DNA of 64,000 nt from Poseidonocella pacifica (GTDB taxonomy: Bacteria; Pseudomonadota; Alphaproteobacteria; Rhodobacterales; Rhodobacteraceae), in contig NZ_FOJU01000001.1 in NCBI RefSeq assembly GCF_900111875.1, positions 1,025,186-1,089,185 of the forward strand, given 5' to 3'. The translations under genes were made by a program, and so were the position numbers. The notes under the pieces are model-generated. The model saw only the letters and a list, made by a program, of their open reading frames with translations. It made no database searches and was not told the DNA's origin. Position 1 is the stretch's first letter; every line of letters begins with the position of its first letter. Below, piece by piece: positions 45,857 to 54,969 of this stretch.

Positions 45857-47062
45857 ATGTCCACGTTTTCCCTAGAGTTCGATGCGATCGCCGAAGCCCG
45901 TCCCGGCCCCAAGTGGGCGGCGCGCTGGCAGAGATCCTGGCCCGCCTACGAAGCTTGGTTCGTCGCCCGCGGCGGCGATGCCGGCCCCGATGCCGCGACA
46001 TGCCGCGCGGCGCTCCATCGCTATATGCCCGAGCTTCTGCCCGTCTATGACGCCTTGGTTGATCTTGCCGGGGGCTCCGACCGTGCGCGCCGGTTCCTGT
46101 CTACGTGGTGCCCGCCCACTTATCTTGGGGGATGTTCGCTCGCCGCAAAGTCAAAAGACGGCGAAGTTCGTCTTGTTCGCAACTATGACCTTTCGCCTGA
46201 TCTCAACGAAGGTTTGCTGCTCCGCACAGAGTGGACGGGGCGGCCTGTCATGGGAATGGTGGAGTTTCTCTGGGGTCTCTCGGACGGGGTGAACGAGGCG
46301 GGCCTCGCCATCGCTCTGGCCTATGGCGGGCGAACGGAGACTGGGCCCGGCTTCGGCATCGCGACGATCCTGCGCTATGTGCTGGAGACCTGCGATACCG
46401 TGCCCCAAGCGCTCGAAGCATTGTCCCGCGTGCCGTCGCACATGGCCTATAATCTGGTTGTCGCAGACCGCGCGGGCCGCACCGCCAGCGTGGAGATGAC
46501 ACCCGGCGGCGGCATGCGCCAACGCAAACGCGCAATTGCGACCAACCACCAATCCGGCAAATCAAAGGCGGATCGTCCCGCCTTTACCCGCAGCCATGAG
46601 CGCCGCGATCACCTCAAAGCGCTGGACGTGTTCCCAAGCGATCTATCGGAGGCCTTCCTCAAGGCGCCTTTGATCCAAGACCGCTATGGCGAGGGGTTCG
46701 GCACGCTATTTACCGCCGAATACGATCCGGTACGCGGGGCAATGTCTTTGATCTGGCGCGACGGTCGGTGGGATCAGACGTTCGAAAACTTCAAGGAACA
46801 GTCGAAATTGGTGTCCTACGGCAATACCCCGGGCCAAACTGTGGGCGCCGCACAGGTCGATTGGGATTGGACTCAGGCGGCCTCCATCGACTGGGTGGCC
46901 ATCGGGATGGACTTTGCCGCTGGCAAGGGCCGCCCATTTTCGGAGTACTTCAGCGCCGGGGATGCGGCGCCGCGCTCGGCGAATGACCATTCGGACAATG
47001 ACGACGCTTGCCACCATGCGGTGAAGACGCCGGATTGTACGAGGGCCAAGCGCGCCGCCTGA
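45857..47062 (+). CDS. C45-type N-terminal-nucleophile acyltransferase/peptidase
   Basis: A 401-residue protein of the acyl-CoA:6-aminopenicillanic-acid acyltransferase (C45, Ntn-hydrolase) group. The probable self-cleavage site and catalytic nucleophile is Cys93 in YLGGCSLAAKS, followed by RLVRNYDLSP as in the family. Other landmarks are GLSDGVNEAGLAIALAYGG, ILRYVLETCDTVPQALEALSRVPSHMAYNLVVADRAG and ATNHQ. The 92-residue propeptide is typical. It presumably hydrolyses or transfers an amide-linked acyl group; the substrate is unknown. It has no signal peptide. It lies downstream of a CopG-type regulator and convergent to pit. Confidence 0.82.
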   Translation: MSTFSLEFDAIAEARPGPKWAARWQRSWPAYEAWFVARGGDAGPDAATCRAALHRYMPELLPVYDALVDLAGGSDRARRFLSTWCPPTYLGGCSLAAKSKDGEVRLVRNYDLSPDLNEGLLLRTEWTGRPVMGMVEFLWGLSDGVNEAGLAIALAYGGRTETGPGFGIATILRYVLETCDTVPQALEALSRVPSHMAYNLVVADRAGRTASVEMTPGGGMRQRKRAIATNHQSGKSKADRPAFTRSHERRDHLKALDVFPSDLSEAFLKAPLIQDRYGEGFGTLFTAEYDPVRGAMSLIWRDGRWDQTFENFKEQSKLVSYGNTPGQTVGAAQVDWDWTQAASIDWVAIGMDFAAGKGRPFSEYFSAGDAAPRSANDHSDNDDACHHAVKTPDCTRAKRAA

Positions 47063-47090
47063 TGCGCTCAGCGCGGGAGTGATAAAATCG

Positions 47091-47126
47091 GCGGGTGCCA
47101 GTTCGCGAAACGGAACTGGCACCCGC
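47091..47126. terminator. 14-bp perfect stem-loop between convergent genes
   Basis: GCGGGTGCCAGTTC pairs perfectly with GAACTGGCACCCGC around an 8-base loop, midway between the C45 stop (47062) and the pit stop (47154). No strong T-run is present, but the position fits a bidirectional terminator. Confidence 0.75.
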
Positions 47127-47153
47127 AATCCGCTCAATCCTACGCGGCGAGGT

Positions 47154-48668
47154 TCAGTTGATCGCGGCGTTGATCAGGAAAAAGATCACCGCTGACAAGA
47201 TCGCTGCTGCCGGAACGGTGATGAGCCACGCGGCGATGATCGTCAGGAAGTGAGAGCGACGGACCAGCTTTCGTCTCAGGCGTTCCTCCGGCGCATAGGT
47301 CGGGCGGTTCGGCATTTGCAATCGCGCCTTGCGGATACGGCGCTCCGCATCCCATTCCCGGAAAAACCCCACGCCGAAAACACCGCCGACCGCGATATGG
47401 GTCGAACTGACCGGCAGACCAAGCCAACTGGCCACAATCACGGTGATCGCTGCGGAAAGCGCGACGCAATAGGCCCGCATTGGGTTGAGCTTGGTGATTT
47501 GCCCGCCGACCATCCGGATCAGCTTGGGGCCGAACAGGAACAACCCGAAGGAAATACCAAACGCGCCGATCACCATGACCCAGAAGGGGATCGCAACGGA
47601 ATGTGTGAAATCACCTGACTGCGATGCCTGTACAATCGCGGCAAGCGGCCCGACTGCGTTCGCCACATCATTCGCACCGTGGGCAAAGCTGAGCAGCGCA
47701 GCGGAGACGACCAGAGGGACGCCGAACAATATCTTGAGAGACTTGTTGCGGTTCTCCAAGCCCTCGGACTGCTTTCGGATCATCGGGATCATGACCACCC
47801 AGACGAGCAGGCCGACCGCGACCCCGATCATGAGCGCAGACGAAAGATCGATCTTGATGATCTTCTTCAGCCCCTTGAGCGCGAGGTAGGTCGAAAATGT
47901 CCCTGCCATGATACCAACGAGGACGGGCACCCATCTGCGTGCTGCGGCGATCTTGTTTTCACGATAGATGATCCGCGATTTGATCAACCAGAGGAACAGG
48001 GCGGCGACAACGCCCCCGAGCAGCGGCGAGATGACCCAACTTGCGGCGATGGCCCCCATGGTGGCCCAACTGACCGCGCCAAATCCTGCCGCCGCGATCC
48101 CCGCGCCCATGACGCCGCCAACGACCGAATGGGTGGTAGAGACTGGTGCCCCGATCCAAGTCGCGAGATTGACCCAGAGCGCTGCGGACAACAGCGCCGA
48201 CATCATGGCCCATATAAAGACGGTGGCGGTGCCCATGCTTTCCGGCGCGATGATGCCCTTGGCAATGGTGGAGACGACATCCCCGCCCGCGATCAAGGCC
48301 CCTGCACTCTCGAACACCACGGCGATTGCTATCGCCCCGCCCATCGACAGCGCATTCGCGCCCACCGCAGGGCCCATGTTGTTGGCCACATCATTGGCGC
48401 CGATATTCAGCGCCATGTAGGCCCCGAGACACGCAGCAACCACGACAATCGCCGGATTGGTCTCCTGTCCGAAGAACAACATTGCCGCGATGCCGGCCAA
48501 GAGGACAAAGACAAAGGAAATGCCCAACCCGACCATCGGCCGCGACACATAGCTCGTCGCCATCTCGAGGTTGGAAAAGCGCGCCAAATCCCGGTCGAGC
48601 GTCTCGAGGTGGCGCGGATCACCTTGTTCTTCAGTCACTGGCAAAGTCCCCCATTTGGAAGGGATCAC
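47154..48668 (-). CDS. pit: Pit-family inorganic phosphate transporter
   Basis: A 504-residue low-affinity phosphate:cation symporter. The two inverted halves each carry the signature: YMALNIGANDVANNMGPAVG and LLSFAHGANDVANAVGPLAA, with the paired PVSTTHSVVGGVMGAG and PVSSTHIAVGGVFGVG loops. About ten to twelve membrane helices are present. The N-terminus has a 60-residue soluble extension, and a cytoplasmic loop of about 60 residues sits before the last helix. No PhoU-like partner (DUF47) is adjacent. Confidence 0.94.
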   Translation of the reverse strand: MIPSKWGTLPVTEEQGDPRHLETLDRDLARFSNLEMATSYVSRPMVGLGISFVFVLLAGIAAMLFFGQETNPAIVVVAACLGAYMALNIGANDVANNMGPAVGANALSMGGAIAIAVVFESAGALIAGGDVVSTIAKGIIAPESMGTATVFIWAMMSALLSAALWVNLATWIGAPVSTTHSVVGGVMGAGIAAAGFGAVSWATMGAIAASWVISPLLGGVVAALFLWLIKSRIIYRENKIAAARRWVPVLVGIMAGTFSTYLALKGLKKIIKIDLSSALMIGVAVGLLVWVVMIPMIRKQSEGLENRNKSLKILFGVPLVVSAALLSFAHGANDVANAVGPLAAIVQASQSGDFTHSVAIPFWVMVIGAFGISFGLFLFGPKLIRMVGGQITKLNPMRAYCVALSAAITVIVASWLGLPVSSTHIAVGGVFGVGFFREWDAERRIRKARLQMPNRPTYAPEERLRRKLVRRSHFLTIIAAWLITVPAAAILSAVIFFLINAAIN

Positions 48669-49009
48669 TAGCGCTGTCTGGGCATACAGATCAACCGTTC
48701 AATGTCGTGGCCTATACGATGGAGATATCGCGGCGCGTGGCGTGCCCCGGCCGGAGGTACGATACTATCTCCTCCGGGGGATTCACCGCGATGTTTACCC
48801 GTGCCCCGCCCGATGACTCCTACCTAGGTGGAAATTGCCCCTCCGAAAGTATCTTCGCGGGCTACGTCACCCCCGCGCGAAGGTTTCGACAGGCTACCGC
48901 CGTGTCGGCCTTGCAAGAACCGAACAGCCTCCACCAACAGATGGCCGGGCCTATGGACTTGTTGAGCAACGCCCCTGCAAGACCTTTCGGGACAAGGGGT
49001 TGCGCCCCC
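48669..49009. other. Intergenic region with no recognisable feature
   Basis: A 341-bp stretch between the pit start and the methyltransferase stop. Open frames on the plus strand (for example 48791-49045) have no recognisable product and no ribosome-binding site. It should contain the pit promoter on the minus strand. No repeat or hairpin stands out. Confidence 0.5.
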
Positions 49010-50242
49010 CTACGATGTCGCCAGTTTCAGGACTCTCGCAGGTGACGCAGCCATCTCATGCTTACCGGTCGCGGTCGTCGATGCCCCGTCCGATTGCGAT
49101 GTGGCCTCCGGCGCGACAATGCCATCGACGGTCAGGCTCAGCGCTGCGGTGTCATGCTGCGCCGTGATCGAAATCATATCTCTGGCGGCCACAGCTTCAG
49201 GGTGCTTGAGCAGGAATGCGGTTCGACCCCAGTGGCCTTTCGCGGTGATGCCATTACCAACGGTGATCCTTGCAGTGAGACGCATCTCGAACGTTACCAA
49301 AACAGCGTGAACCATCCCGGCTTCGGAGCAGACGAGGTTCCCGGAGATACTGGCATCCTTCATGCTTGGATTGGTGAAATCGAAATCGAACAGTTTCGCA
49401 CGAATTCCGAGGGGGCGCGGATTGCAAACGTCGAATTCACCGGGCGTCATCTGCGCAACAGTCGCGAAATGATGAAACCCCGACAGATCGAAGCCTTCGG
49501 CAGCCTGTGGGCGCCAAACTTCGTAGAGTGAATCGCTCTCGATTGGCTGTGCGAAAAGCATTCCACTCTCGGGAATACAACGGGCGCCCGGTTTCGCGAG
49601 GCTCTTCATCGCCAGCGTGAGCGTGGCAAGCGCGCCTTCGCCGAGAAGCACGGTATCCACAATCTCCGATAGAACAACATCTGCCTGCTCCGGCATATCA
49701 ACGCCGATCTTGATATCGTGCGACCATTTGGGGATCACGGTGATCCTGTCGCTCAGGCCATTTCTTGCGATGACCTCTTTCGCTGCGGCGGCGATCAGGG
49801 GCTGTTGCTCGCAGGTATAGACATGCTTGGCGCCGGCGCGCGCGGCCAGCATCGCCGTCAAGCCAGCGCCGCAGCCGATATCGAGCACCACGTCACCGGG
49901 CTTCACCTTTTCCGCGATGGCCTTTGCATAGGCTTGGTTACGGCCTGTGTCCGCGAGCATTGGAAAGTGCCACCGCGGCACGGTCATCTGGTGGAGGCGC
50001 TCAAGCAATATTTGCGCGTCGTGATTGGATGGGTCTAACCGGAGAGCTTCCGAGAGCAGTCGCGATGTCTCAACGCCGCCATCCGCGAGGGGTTGGAGCT
50101 GGGCTTCGAGGACAAGCTCGTCCGCCTGCTGCTTTGTCGTTTCACCGGCCGCGTCGGCCGAAGCTGCATGGAGTGGATGTGTCAAAACGCCATATCTTCC
50201 TTCTGAAGACCTTGTTGGAGAGGTGAACCATGCACCGGTCAT
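49010..50242 (-). CDS. PRMT7-like protein arginine methyltransferase family protein
   Basis: A 410-residue class I methyltransferase with the pattern of protein arginine methyltransferases. An N-terminal helical, TPR-like stretch (LLSEALRLDPSNHDAQILLERLHQ) precedes WHFPMLADTGRNQAYAKAI. The SAM motif I VLDIGCGAGL is at 119-128, followed by acidic Glu145. The double-E loop SEIVDTVLLGEG has Glu193 and Glu202 nine residues apart. A GHW at 336-338 sits where PRMTs have the THW loop. The double-E loop resembles PRMT7 (TELFDTELIGEG). The target is unknown. The start is uncertain: ATG 50242 lacks a strong RBS, and an in-frame TTG at 50338 would add 32 residues. Confidence 0.8.
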   Translation of the reverse strand: MTGAWFTSPTRSSEGRYGVLTHPLHAASADAAGETTKQQADELVLEAQLQPLADGGVETSRLLSEALRLDPSNHDAQILLERLHQMTVPRWHFPMLADTGRNQAYAKAIAEKVKPGDVVLDIGCGAGLTAMLAARAGAKHVYTCEQQPLIAAAAKEVIARNGLSDRITVIPKWSHDIKIGVDMPEQADVVLSEIVDTVLLGEGALATLTLAMKSLAKPGARCIPESGMLFAQPIESDSLYEVWRPQAAEGFDLSGFHHFATVAQMTPGEFDVCNPRPLGIRAKLFDFDFTNPSMKDASISGNLVCSEAGMVHAVLVTFEMRLTARITVGNGITAKGHWGRTAFLLKHPEAVAARDMISITAQHDTAALSLTVDGIVAPEATSQSDGASTTATGKHEMAASPARVLKLATS

Positions 50243-50590
50243 GGATAACGCTTCGTGAACATGCTTTTGGAGAAAGGGTGGGAACAACGTGTTCTGGTCA
50301 AACTGCAGATCAGGCCGCTGAACAGTGCTACTGCTCAAGTTTCATGGAGCAGCTCGCGTGCAGAGGTCTTTGGTCTCGCTATAAAGCGCGCGGCGACCCA
50401 TGCGTTCTGGCTGTGAAGCAGCAGAGAGGCCCGTCACGTGTTTCTGTCTGGAAGCTGGATCGCCATTCCCCAAACCTGCTTCGGTTTGTGCATACTTGCG
50501 CGTCCTTCAAGCAGAGCTTCCCACCTATGGCGCAGGCAAAACTCGAGCATGTGGCAGGTTGGTCGCCCACATCTGGGGAGAGGCAAGATT

Positions 50591-50612
50591 GCCCCGGCGA
50601 CGTCGCCGGGGC
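50591..50612. terminator. GC-rich stem-loop after ggt
   Basis: The perfect palindrome GCCCCGGCGAC/GTCGCCGGGGC lies 16 bp beyond the ggt stop. On the minus strand it is followed by AATCTTG; on the plus strand by TGCTTTTC. It probably ends the ggt transcript, with limited confidence because the T-run is poor on that strand. Confidence 0.65.
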
Positions 50613-50628
50613 TGCTTTTCATCTAAGA

Positions 50629-52353
50629 TCAGTGCCCAAGCGTCGCCGCGTCTACACGGCGCGGATCCGAGGCGCCAAAGATGTAGCCGCTTTCCTTGTC
50701 CACCAGAATTGACTGGGTTGAACCCATCACGGATTGCTCGCTGACGTTGTGACCCCGCTGTTCTAGCAATCCGATCGTATCGGGGCTGATGCCATCCTCG
50801 ATCCGGATTTCGTCCGGCAACCACTGGTGGTGGATACGCGGCGCGAATGAAGCTTCGGCAACGTTCATCCCGTGGTCGATGACGTTCATGATGACCTGCA
50901 AAGTGGTGGTGATAATGCGCGACCCTCCGGGCGATCCGGTGACCAGAAACACCTCCCCGTCCTTCATCACGATCGTCGGCGACATCGACGAAAGAGGCCG
51001 TTTGCCGCCCTCGACAGCGTTGGCATCCCCCCCGATAAGGCCATAGGCATTGGGCACGCCGGGCTTGGCGGCGAAGTCGTCCATCTCATTGTTCATGAGA
51101 ACACCGGTGCCATCCGCGACCATTCCAGACCCATAGGAAAAGTTGATCGTATAGGTGTTGGAGACCGCGTTGCCATCCTTGTCGACGATCGAGAAATGCG
51201 TGGTTTGGTCAGACTCGTATGGCGCAAGATCGCCCGGCTTGATGTCAACTGATGGGGTCGCCGCGTTCAGGCTGATCCCAGTACGAATATCGTCCGCGTA
51301 GTCTTTGGACGTGATCTGCATCAGAGGCACATCCACAAAATCGCTGTCGCCGAGATATTCCGAGCGGTCGGCATAGGCGCGTTTCATCGCCTCGGCCATG
51401 AGGTGAATGGTGTCGGCGGAATTGTGACCGAGGAAAGAGATTGGATAGTCCTCAAGGACATTGAGAATCTGGATGATATGCGCCCCGCCCGAGCTGGGAG
51501 GCGGCATCGAAACGATCTCATATCCGCGATAGGTGCCTCGAACCGGGTCGCGCAGAACTGGCGTATAGTTGGCCATGTCCTCAACGGTGATCCGGCCACC
51601 TGCGGCCTGTACTGCGTCGGCGATTTTGGTCGCGGTCTCGCCCTTGTAAAAGCCGTCAGTGCCCTCGTCAGCGATCTTCTGGAGTGTATCGGCAAGGTCT
51701 GCCTGCACCAGCGTTTCGCCGGGCTCAAGGAAACTGCCGTCTTCCTTAAAAAAGATGCTCTCGGAGGCCGGCCATTTCTTCAAGCGGGACTCTAGCCCCT
51801 TGAGACTGTCCGCAAGGCCGGGGGTCACCGCGATCCCGTCGCGGGCAAGGGCAATTGCTGGTTCGATCACTTCGGCGAGGGTCATGCTGCCATAGTTTTC
51901 GAGCGCCATCTGCATTCCGGCGACCGTTCCGGGCACACCAACGGCCAGACCTGTGAAACGCGAAAGTTCGCTGTCCGCGTTGCCCTCTGCGTCAAGAAAC
52001 ATGTCGCGTTCAGCAGAGGTTGGTGCCATTTCACGGTAGTCTATGGCCTTGGTTTCACCGCTTTGTGCATCATGGACCACCATGAACCCGCCGCCCCCGA
52101 GATTCCCGGCGCGTGGCAAGGTCACGGCCAAGGCAAAGGCCACGGCGACGCCCGCATCAACGGCATTGCCGCCCGCCTTGAGGATATCGAGGCCGATCTG
52201 GGCCGCGACCGCTTCTTGCGCTGATACCATGCCGTTCTCGGCATAGACCGGATGGACGCGGTCGCTCCCCGAGAAGATCGCCGCCTCTTGTGCGTGCAGC
52301 GCGGGTGCCGCTGTCATGGCACAGCATACTGCCCCTGAAATAATACGTCTCAT
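50629..52353 (-). CDS. ggt: Gamma-glutamyltransferase (glutathione hydrolase)
   Basis: A 574-residue periplasmic Ntn-hydrolase that removes gamma-glutamyl groups from glutathione and related compounds. A signal peptide (ISGAVCCAMTAAPALHAQ) is followed by MVSAQEAVAAQIGLDILKAGGNAVDAGVA and PRAGNLGGGGFMVVHD. The autoprocessing site with catalytic Thr is at ESDQTTHFSIVDKDGNAVSNTYTIN, with the GSPGGSRI and RPLSSMSPTIV active-site segments further on. ATG 52353 has GGGAGG upstream. The ORF could extend 61 residues further but would bury the signal peptide. It is isolated, 386 bp upstream of the PRMT-like gene. Confidence 0.96.
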   Translation of the reverse strand: MRRIISGAVCCAMTAAPALHAQEAAIFSGSDRVHPVYAENGMVSAQEAVAAQIGLDILKAGGNAVDAGVAVAFALAVTLPRAGNLGGGGFMVVHDAQSGETKAIDYREMAPTSAERDMFLDAEGNADSELSRFTGLAVGVPGTVAGMQMALENYGSMTLAEVIEPAIALARDGIAVTPGLADSLKGLESRLKKWPASESIFFKEDGSFLEPGETLVQADLADTLQKIADEGTDGFYKGETATKIADAVQAAGGRITVEDMANYTPVLRDPVRGTYRGYEIVSMPPPSSGGAHIIQILNVLEDYPISFLGHNSADTIHLMAEAMKRAYADRSEYLGDSDFVDVPLMQITSKDYADDIRTGISLNAATPSVDIKPGDLAPYESDQTTHFSIVDKDGNAVSNTYTINFSYGSGMVADGTGVLMNNEMDDFAAKPGVPNAYGLIGGDANAVEGGKRPLSSMSPTIVMKDGEVFLVTGSPGGSRIITTTLQVIMNVIDHGMNVAEASFAPRIHHQWLPDEIRIEDGISPDTIGLLEQRGHNVSEQSVMGSTQSILVDKESGYIFGASDPRRVDAATLGH

Positions 52354-52944
52354 GGAGTCCCTCCCAAGTTTCTTCTGAGTGCATTGAGGGTCGCAGTTTC
52401 GCGCCAAAGGTGCAATTGCGGCGTTGGTACACGACGAAAAACTGCGGCATTCGCTTCCGACGCAACGGGAGTCCACCGGCGACGGACCTCGGGTGCGGAG
52501 CGGTATCCGGTGATACCTGCCGCGCTGTCTGTTCAAAGGCGCGCTGCGTTTCCAACTGACCTGAGAGGCAACGATGCTCTTTGACGCGATTTTCAGATGG
52601 GAATGCGGCAGTGGGCAGAGGTGAGATGGCTCATCTCAAACCTCCACGCCCATCTAGGTTCGTACCGCCTCTCATGCTCCCGTAGACGCGCCGTTGTTTG
52701 TTCGGCGATTTAGCCCCCTGCCAAGGCGAGAACTTCGCCAGTCATTCCACTGGAGGCCTTCTGTCGAACTCAGGCGATGATTTGATGCGCATTCTACTCG
52801 GCAGTCAGAGCAATCTCATCGTGGCCGAGGGTACAAATCCCGATGTGGAGGCACTGCTTCTCTCACGATGTTGGCGTGTGGGCACGGCGCGCTTCCCGTC
52901 CACAAAGTCAGAAAGCGCTACAGAAATTTGAGAGTTTCCCGGTG
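52354..52944. other. Intergenic region upstream of ggt
   Basis: A 591-bp region between ggt and the MarR gene, both on the minus strand, without a credible gene. It holds the inverted repeat TGAGATG-GCT-CATCTCA at 52622-52638, about 270 bp upstream of ggt, which could be an operator. No clear terminator hairpin for the P450 operon was found after the MarR stop. Confidence 0.5.
52622..52638. promoter_or_regulatory. Inverted repeat upstream of ggt
   Basis: TGAGATG and CATCTCA form a perfect 7-bp inverted repeat with a 3-base spacer. Its distance from ggt (about 270 bp) makes the link weak. It could be a binding site for an unidentified regulator. Confidence 0.4.
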
Positions 52945-53457
52945 CTACTTGGGATCAATGTTCGACAGCATTTGCCTCATGACCCTCAAGAAGGTGTCCA
53001 ACTCCGATGGGGAGATCCCGTCGACAAGATCCCTCTCACACGCCAATGCCACCCCAAGTACCGCTTCATGGGATGTCTGGCCCGCTTCAGAAAGCCGCCA
53101 AAGACGTTTTCTCGGGTCGTTAGAGGGCTGCTCAAAGTGCAGCAGGCCCTTCTCCAGCATTTGCTTGAGCGAGCGGCTGACAGCGGCCTTGTCGAGGCGG
53201 ATGACATCGCAAATCCGGCTGGCCGTGATACCCGGTTCGATATTGAGCATCGCCATGACCCGCCAATCCACGAGCCCGAGACCAAAGTCGCGGCGATAGA
53301 TCGCCGAAGTTTTGCGCCCCCAGGCACTGCTGACCGCGTTCAGTAGGAATGGCGCGTAGTGATCAATATCGAGGATAAGTGTGCCATCCCGATCAAGCGT
53401 CGGGTTGGCGATACGTTCAGCAGGGTCTTTGATCTCGTCGGGTCGTGTCACGGCCAT
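52945..53457 (-). CDS. MarR-family transcriptional regulator of the P450/transport operon
   Basis: A 170-residue winged-helix regulator. The HTH core is LVDWRVMAMLNIEPGITASRICDVIRLDKAAVSRSLKQMLEKGLLHFEQPSNDPRKRLWRLSEAG, including the D-x-R wing (DPRKR). The flanking helices form the dimer interface. ATG 53457 shares a base with the reductase stop (TGATG); a GTG at 53460 is an alternative. As the last gene of the aromatic-acid operon it most likely represses that operon at the inverted repeats near 60733-60785, with the imported aromatic acid as inducer. That role is inference. Confidence 0.92.
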   Translation of the reverse strand: MAVTRPDEIKDPAERIANPTLDRDGTLILDIDHYAPFLLNAVSSAWGRKTSAIYRRDFGLGLVDWRVMAMLNIEPGITASRICDVIRLDKAAVSRSLKQMLEKGLLHFEQPSNDPRKRLWRLSEAGQTSHEAVLGVALACERDLVDGISPSELDTFLRVMRQMLSNIDPK

Positions 53458-54635
53458 CACCTCAGCATGGAAGCGATTTCATATTCATGCGCAGCAAGAA
53501 AGTCACGGGTTGGGCGTTGGTGTTTGGCAAAGAGCTTGCGCGCCTGCATATGAATGCGGGGAGCATTTACCGTTTCAACAGCCGACAGATTATCTCCGTC
53601 AAACCGGAAAACGGCCCCGTCCGGATGGACGATCGCCTCATCCTCTGGCGTGGCAAATCCCGCGATTTGCAACTTGCTGTCTGCCTGATCCGACCAAAAC
53701 CACGGCACGGCTGCATAGCTGGCCTCGTCGCCCTTGACCAGTCTGCGTGCAATCAGGCGGGCATGATCGGTCGCGGCCTGCACGCTCTCCAGCCGAACGA
53801 GGCGACCGGTGGTAGGGTCCGGAAATGCAGCGCAATCACCAAGTGCCGATATGGCCGGGTCCGAGGTCAGCAATCGCGCATCGGTCAGAACGCCATTCTC
53901 GGTTGCAAGTCCGGCCCGTTCTGCCACCTCGCTGTTCGGCCGAACGCCTGCGGCGAGCACAACAAGATCCGCCGTTACGGGGACGTCGCCCGCCACGATC
54001 CCGGTTTCGGTCACACAGGAGACGGGCGCGCCAAGCAGCACGGTTGTGCCCATTCCCCGATGCAATTTGAGAAATCGGTCGGACATCTCAGGAGAGACGA
54101 CCCGCGCCATCAGACGCGAAGCAGCCTCGGCCACAGTCACCTCAAGACCAAACGCCCGTGCCACTGCGGCAAACTCCAGCCCGATGAAGCCCCCGCCGAT
54201 CACTGCAACGCTTTGTGCCTTGGACACCGCCTCGCGCAAGGCTTCGGCATCGTCGAGCGTCCGCAGGTCCAATGCGCGGTCGAGTCCCGGAATATCGGGG
54301 CGCAGGTTACTGGTTCCAGTGGCGAGGATCAGGTGATCGTAGGGTACGGACCCCACAGAATGCTCGACAGTCTGCGCAGCTGGATCGATCCGGGTCACGG
54401 TGACCGAGAGCAGCAACTCGATGTTCTGATCTTCGAAAAAGTTCCGGGGCCGCAGGCGCAGGCTATTGGCGTCACCGGTTTTGAGATAGGCTTTGGAAAG
54501 CGGCGGGCGCTGATAGGGCAAATGCGGTTCGCTTCCGATCAGCGTGATCGCGCCCGTGTGCCCTTCTTGGCGCAGGCTTACAGCGGCCTGAAGGCCACCC
54601 TGACCAGCCCCGACAATGACAATCCGCTGCGGCAT
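53457..54635 (-). CDS. NAD(P)H:ferredoxin reductase (putidaredoxin reductase type)
   Basis: A 392-residue FAD enzyme that passes electrons from NAD(P)H to the adjacent ferredoxin. The FAD-binding motif is RIVIVGAGQGGLQAAVSLRQEG, with the PYQRPPLSKAYL signature of the putidaredoxin-reductase family. The NAD motif is VAVIGGGFIGLEFAAVARAFG and the second FAD motif is AISALGDCAAFPDP. The C-terminal interface domain follows (VPWFWSDQADSKLQIAGF). ATG 54635 overlaps the ferredoxin stop as TGATG. It is the electron-supply component of the P450 system. Confidence 0.95.
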   Translation of the reverse strand: MPQRIVIVGAGQGGLQAAVSLRQEGHTGAITLIGSEPHLPYQRPPLSKAYLKTGDANSLRLRPRNFFEDQNIELLLSVTVTRIDPAAQTVEHSVGSVPYDHLILATGTSNLRPDIPGLDRALDLRTLDDAEALREAVSKAQSVAVIGGGFIGLEFAAVARAFGLEVTVAEAASRLMARVVSPEMSDRFLKLHRGMGTTVLLGAPVSCVTETGIVAGDVPVTADLVVLAAGVRPNSEVAERAGLATENGVLTDARLLTSDPAISALGDCAAFPDPTTGRLVRLESVQAATDHARLIARRLVKGDEASYAAVPWFWSDQADSKLQIAGFATPEDEAIVHPDGAVFRFDGDNLSAVETVNAPRIHMQARKLFAKHQRPTRDFLAAHEYEIASMLR

Positions 54636-54958
54636 CAAGCCTGTTCCTCTGGGATATGAACACGTAACCCGTCGAGCGCTTCGGTCAGCTTGATTTGGCA
54701 CGAGAGGCGCGACGTGTCCTTCATCTCGGACATGGCGCAATCAAGCATGTCTTCTTCGCCGTCCATGCGTGCGCCGGTCTGGTCCGCCCATTCGCCCTCA
54801 ACATAAACATGACAGGTGGCGCAAGCCATCGACCCGCCGCATTCGGCGATGATGCCGTCGATGTTGTTGTTGAGCGCGGTCTGCATGACGCTATCGCCGG
54901 GCTGGGCGGTAACAGTCGTCTCACTGCCGTCCGGCTGGATGTAGGTCACGTTGATCAT
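54635..54958 (-). CDS. [2Fe-2S] ferredoxin, P450 redox partner
   Basis: A 107-residue putidaredoxin-like ferredoxin. Cluster Cys residues are in ECGGSMACATCHVYV (C-x5-C-x2-C), with the fourth in RLSCQIKL. It is located between the P450 and its reductase, 11 bp after the P450 stop, so it should shuttle electrons in this class I P450 system. It is a clear paralogue of the ferredoxin at 36.9 kb, with the same length and Cys spacing. Confidence 0.96.
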   Translation of the reverse strand: MINVTYIQPDGSETTVTAQPGDSVMQTALNNNIDGIIAECGGSMACATCHVYVEGEWADQTGARMDGEEDMLDCAMSEMKDTSRLSCQIKLTEALDGLRVHIPEEQA

Positions 54959-54969
54959 GTTGGATCTCC

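Noticed and set aside
48669..49009. Possible small gene on the plus strand (frame ending at 49045)
   Set aside because: No homology visible, no ribosome-binding site, and it runs into the 3' end of the methyltransferase gene.
50263..50418. A 51-codon plus-strand frame (starts MLLEKGWEQRV) near the methyltransferase start
   Set aside because: No recognisable product, and it overlaps the possible N-terminus of the methyltransferase on the other strand.
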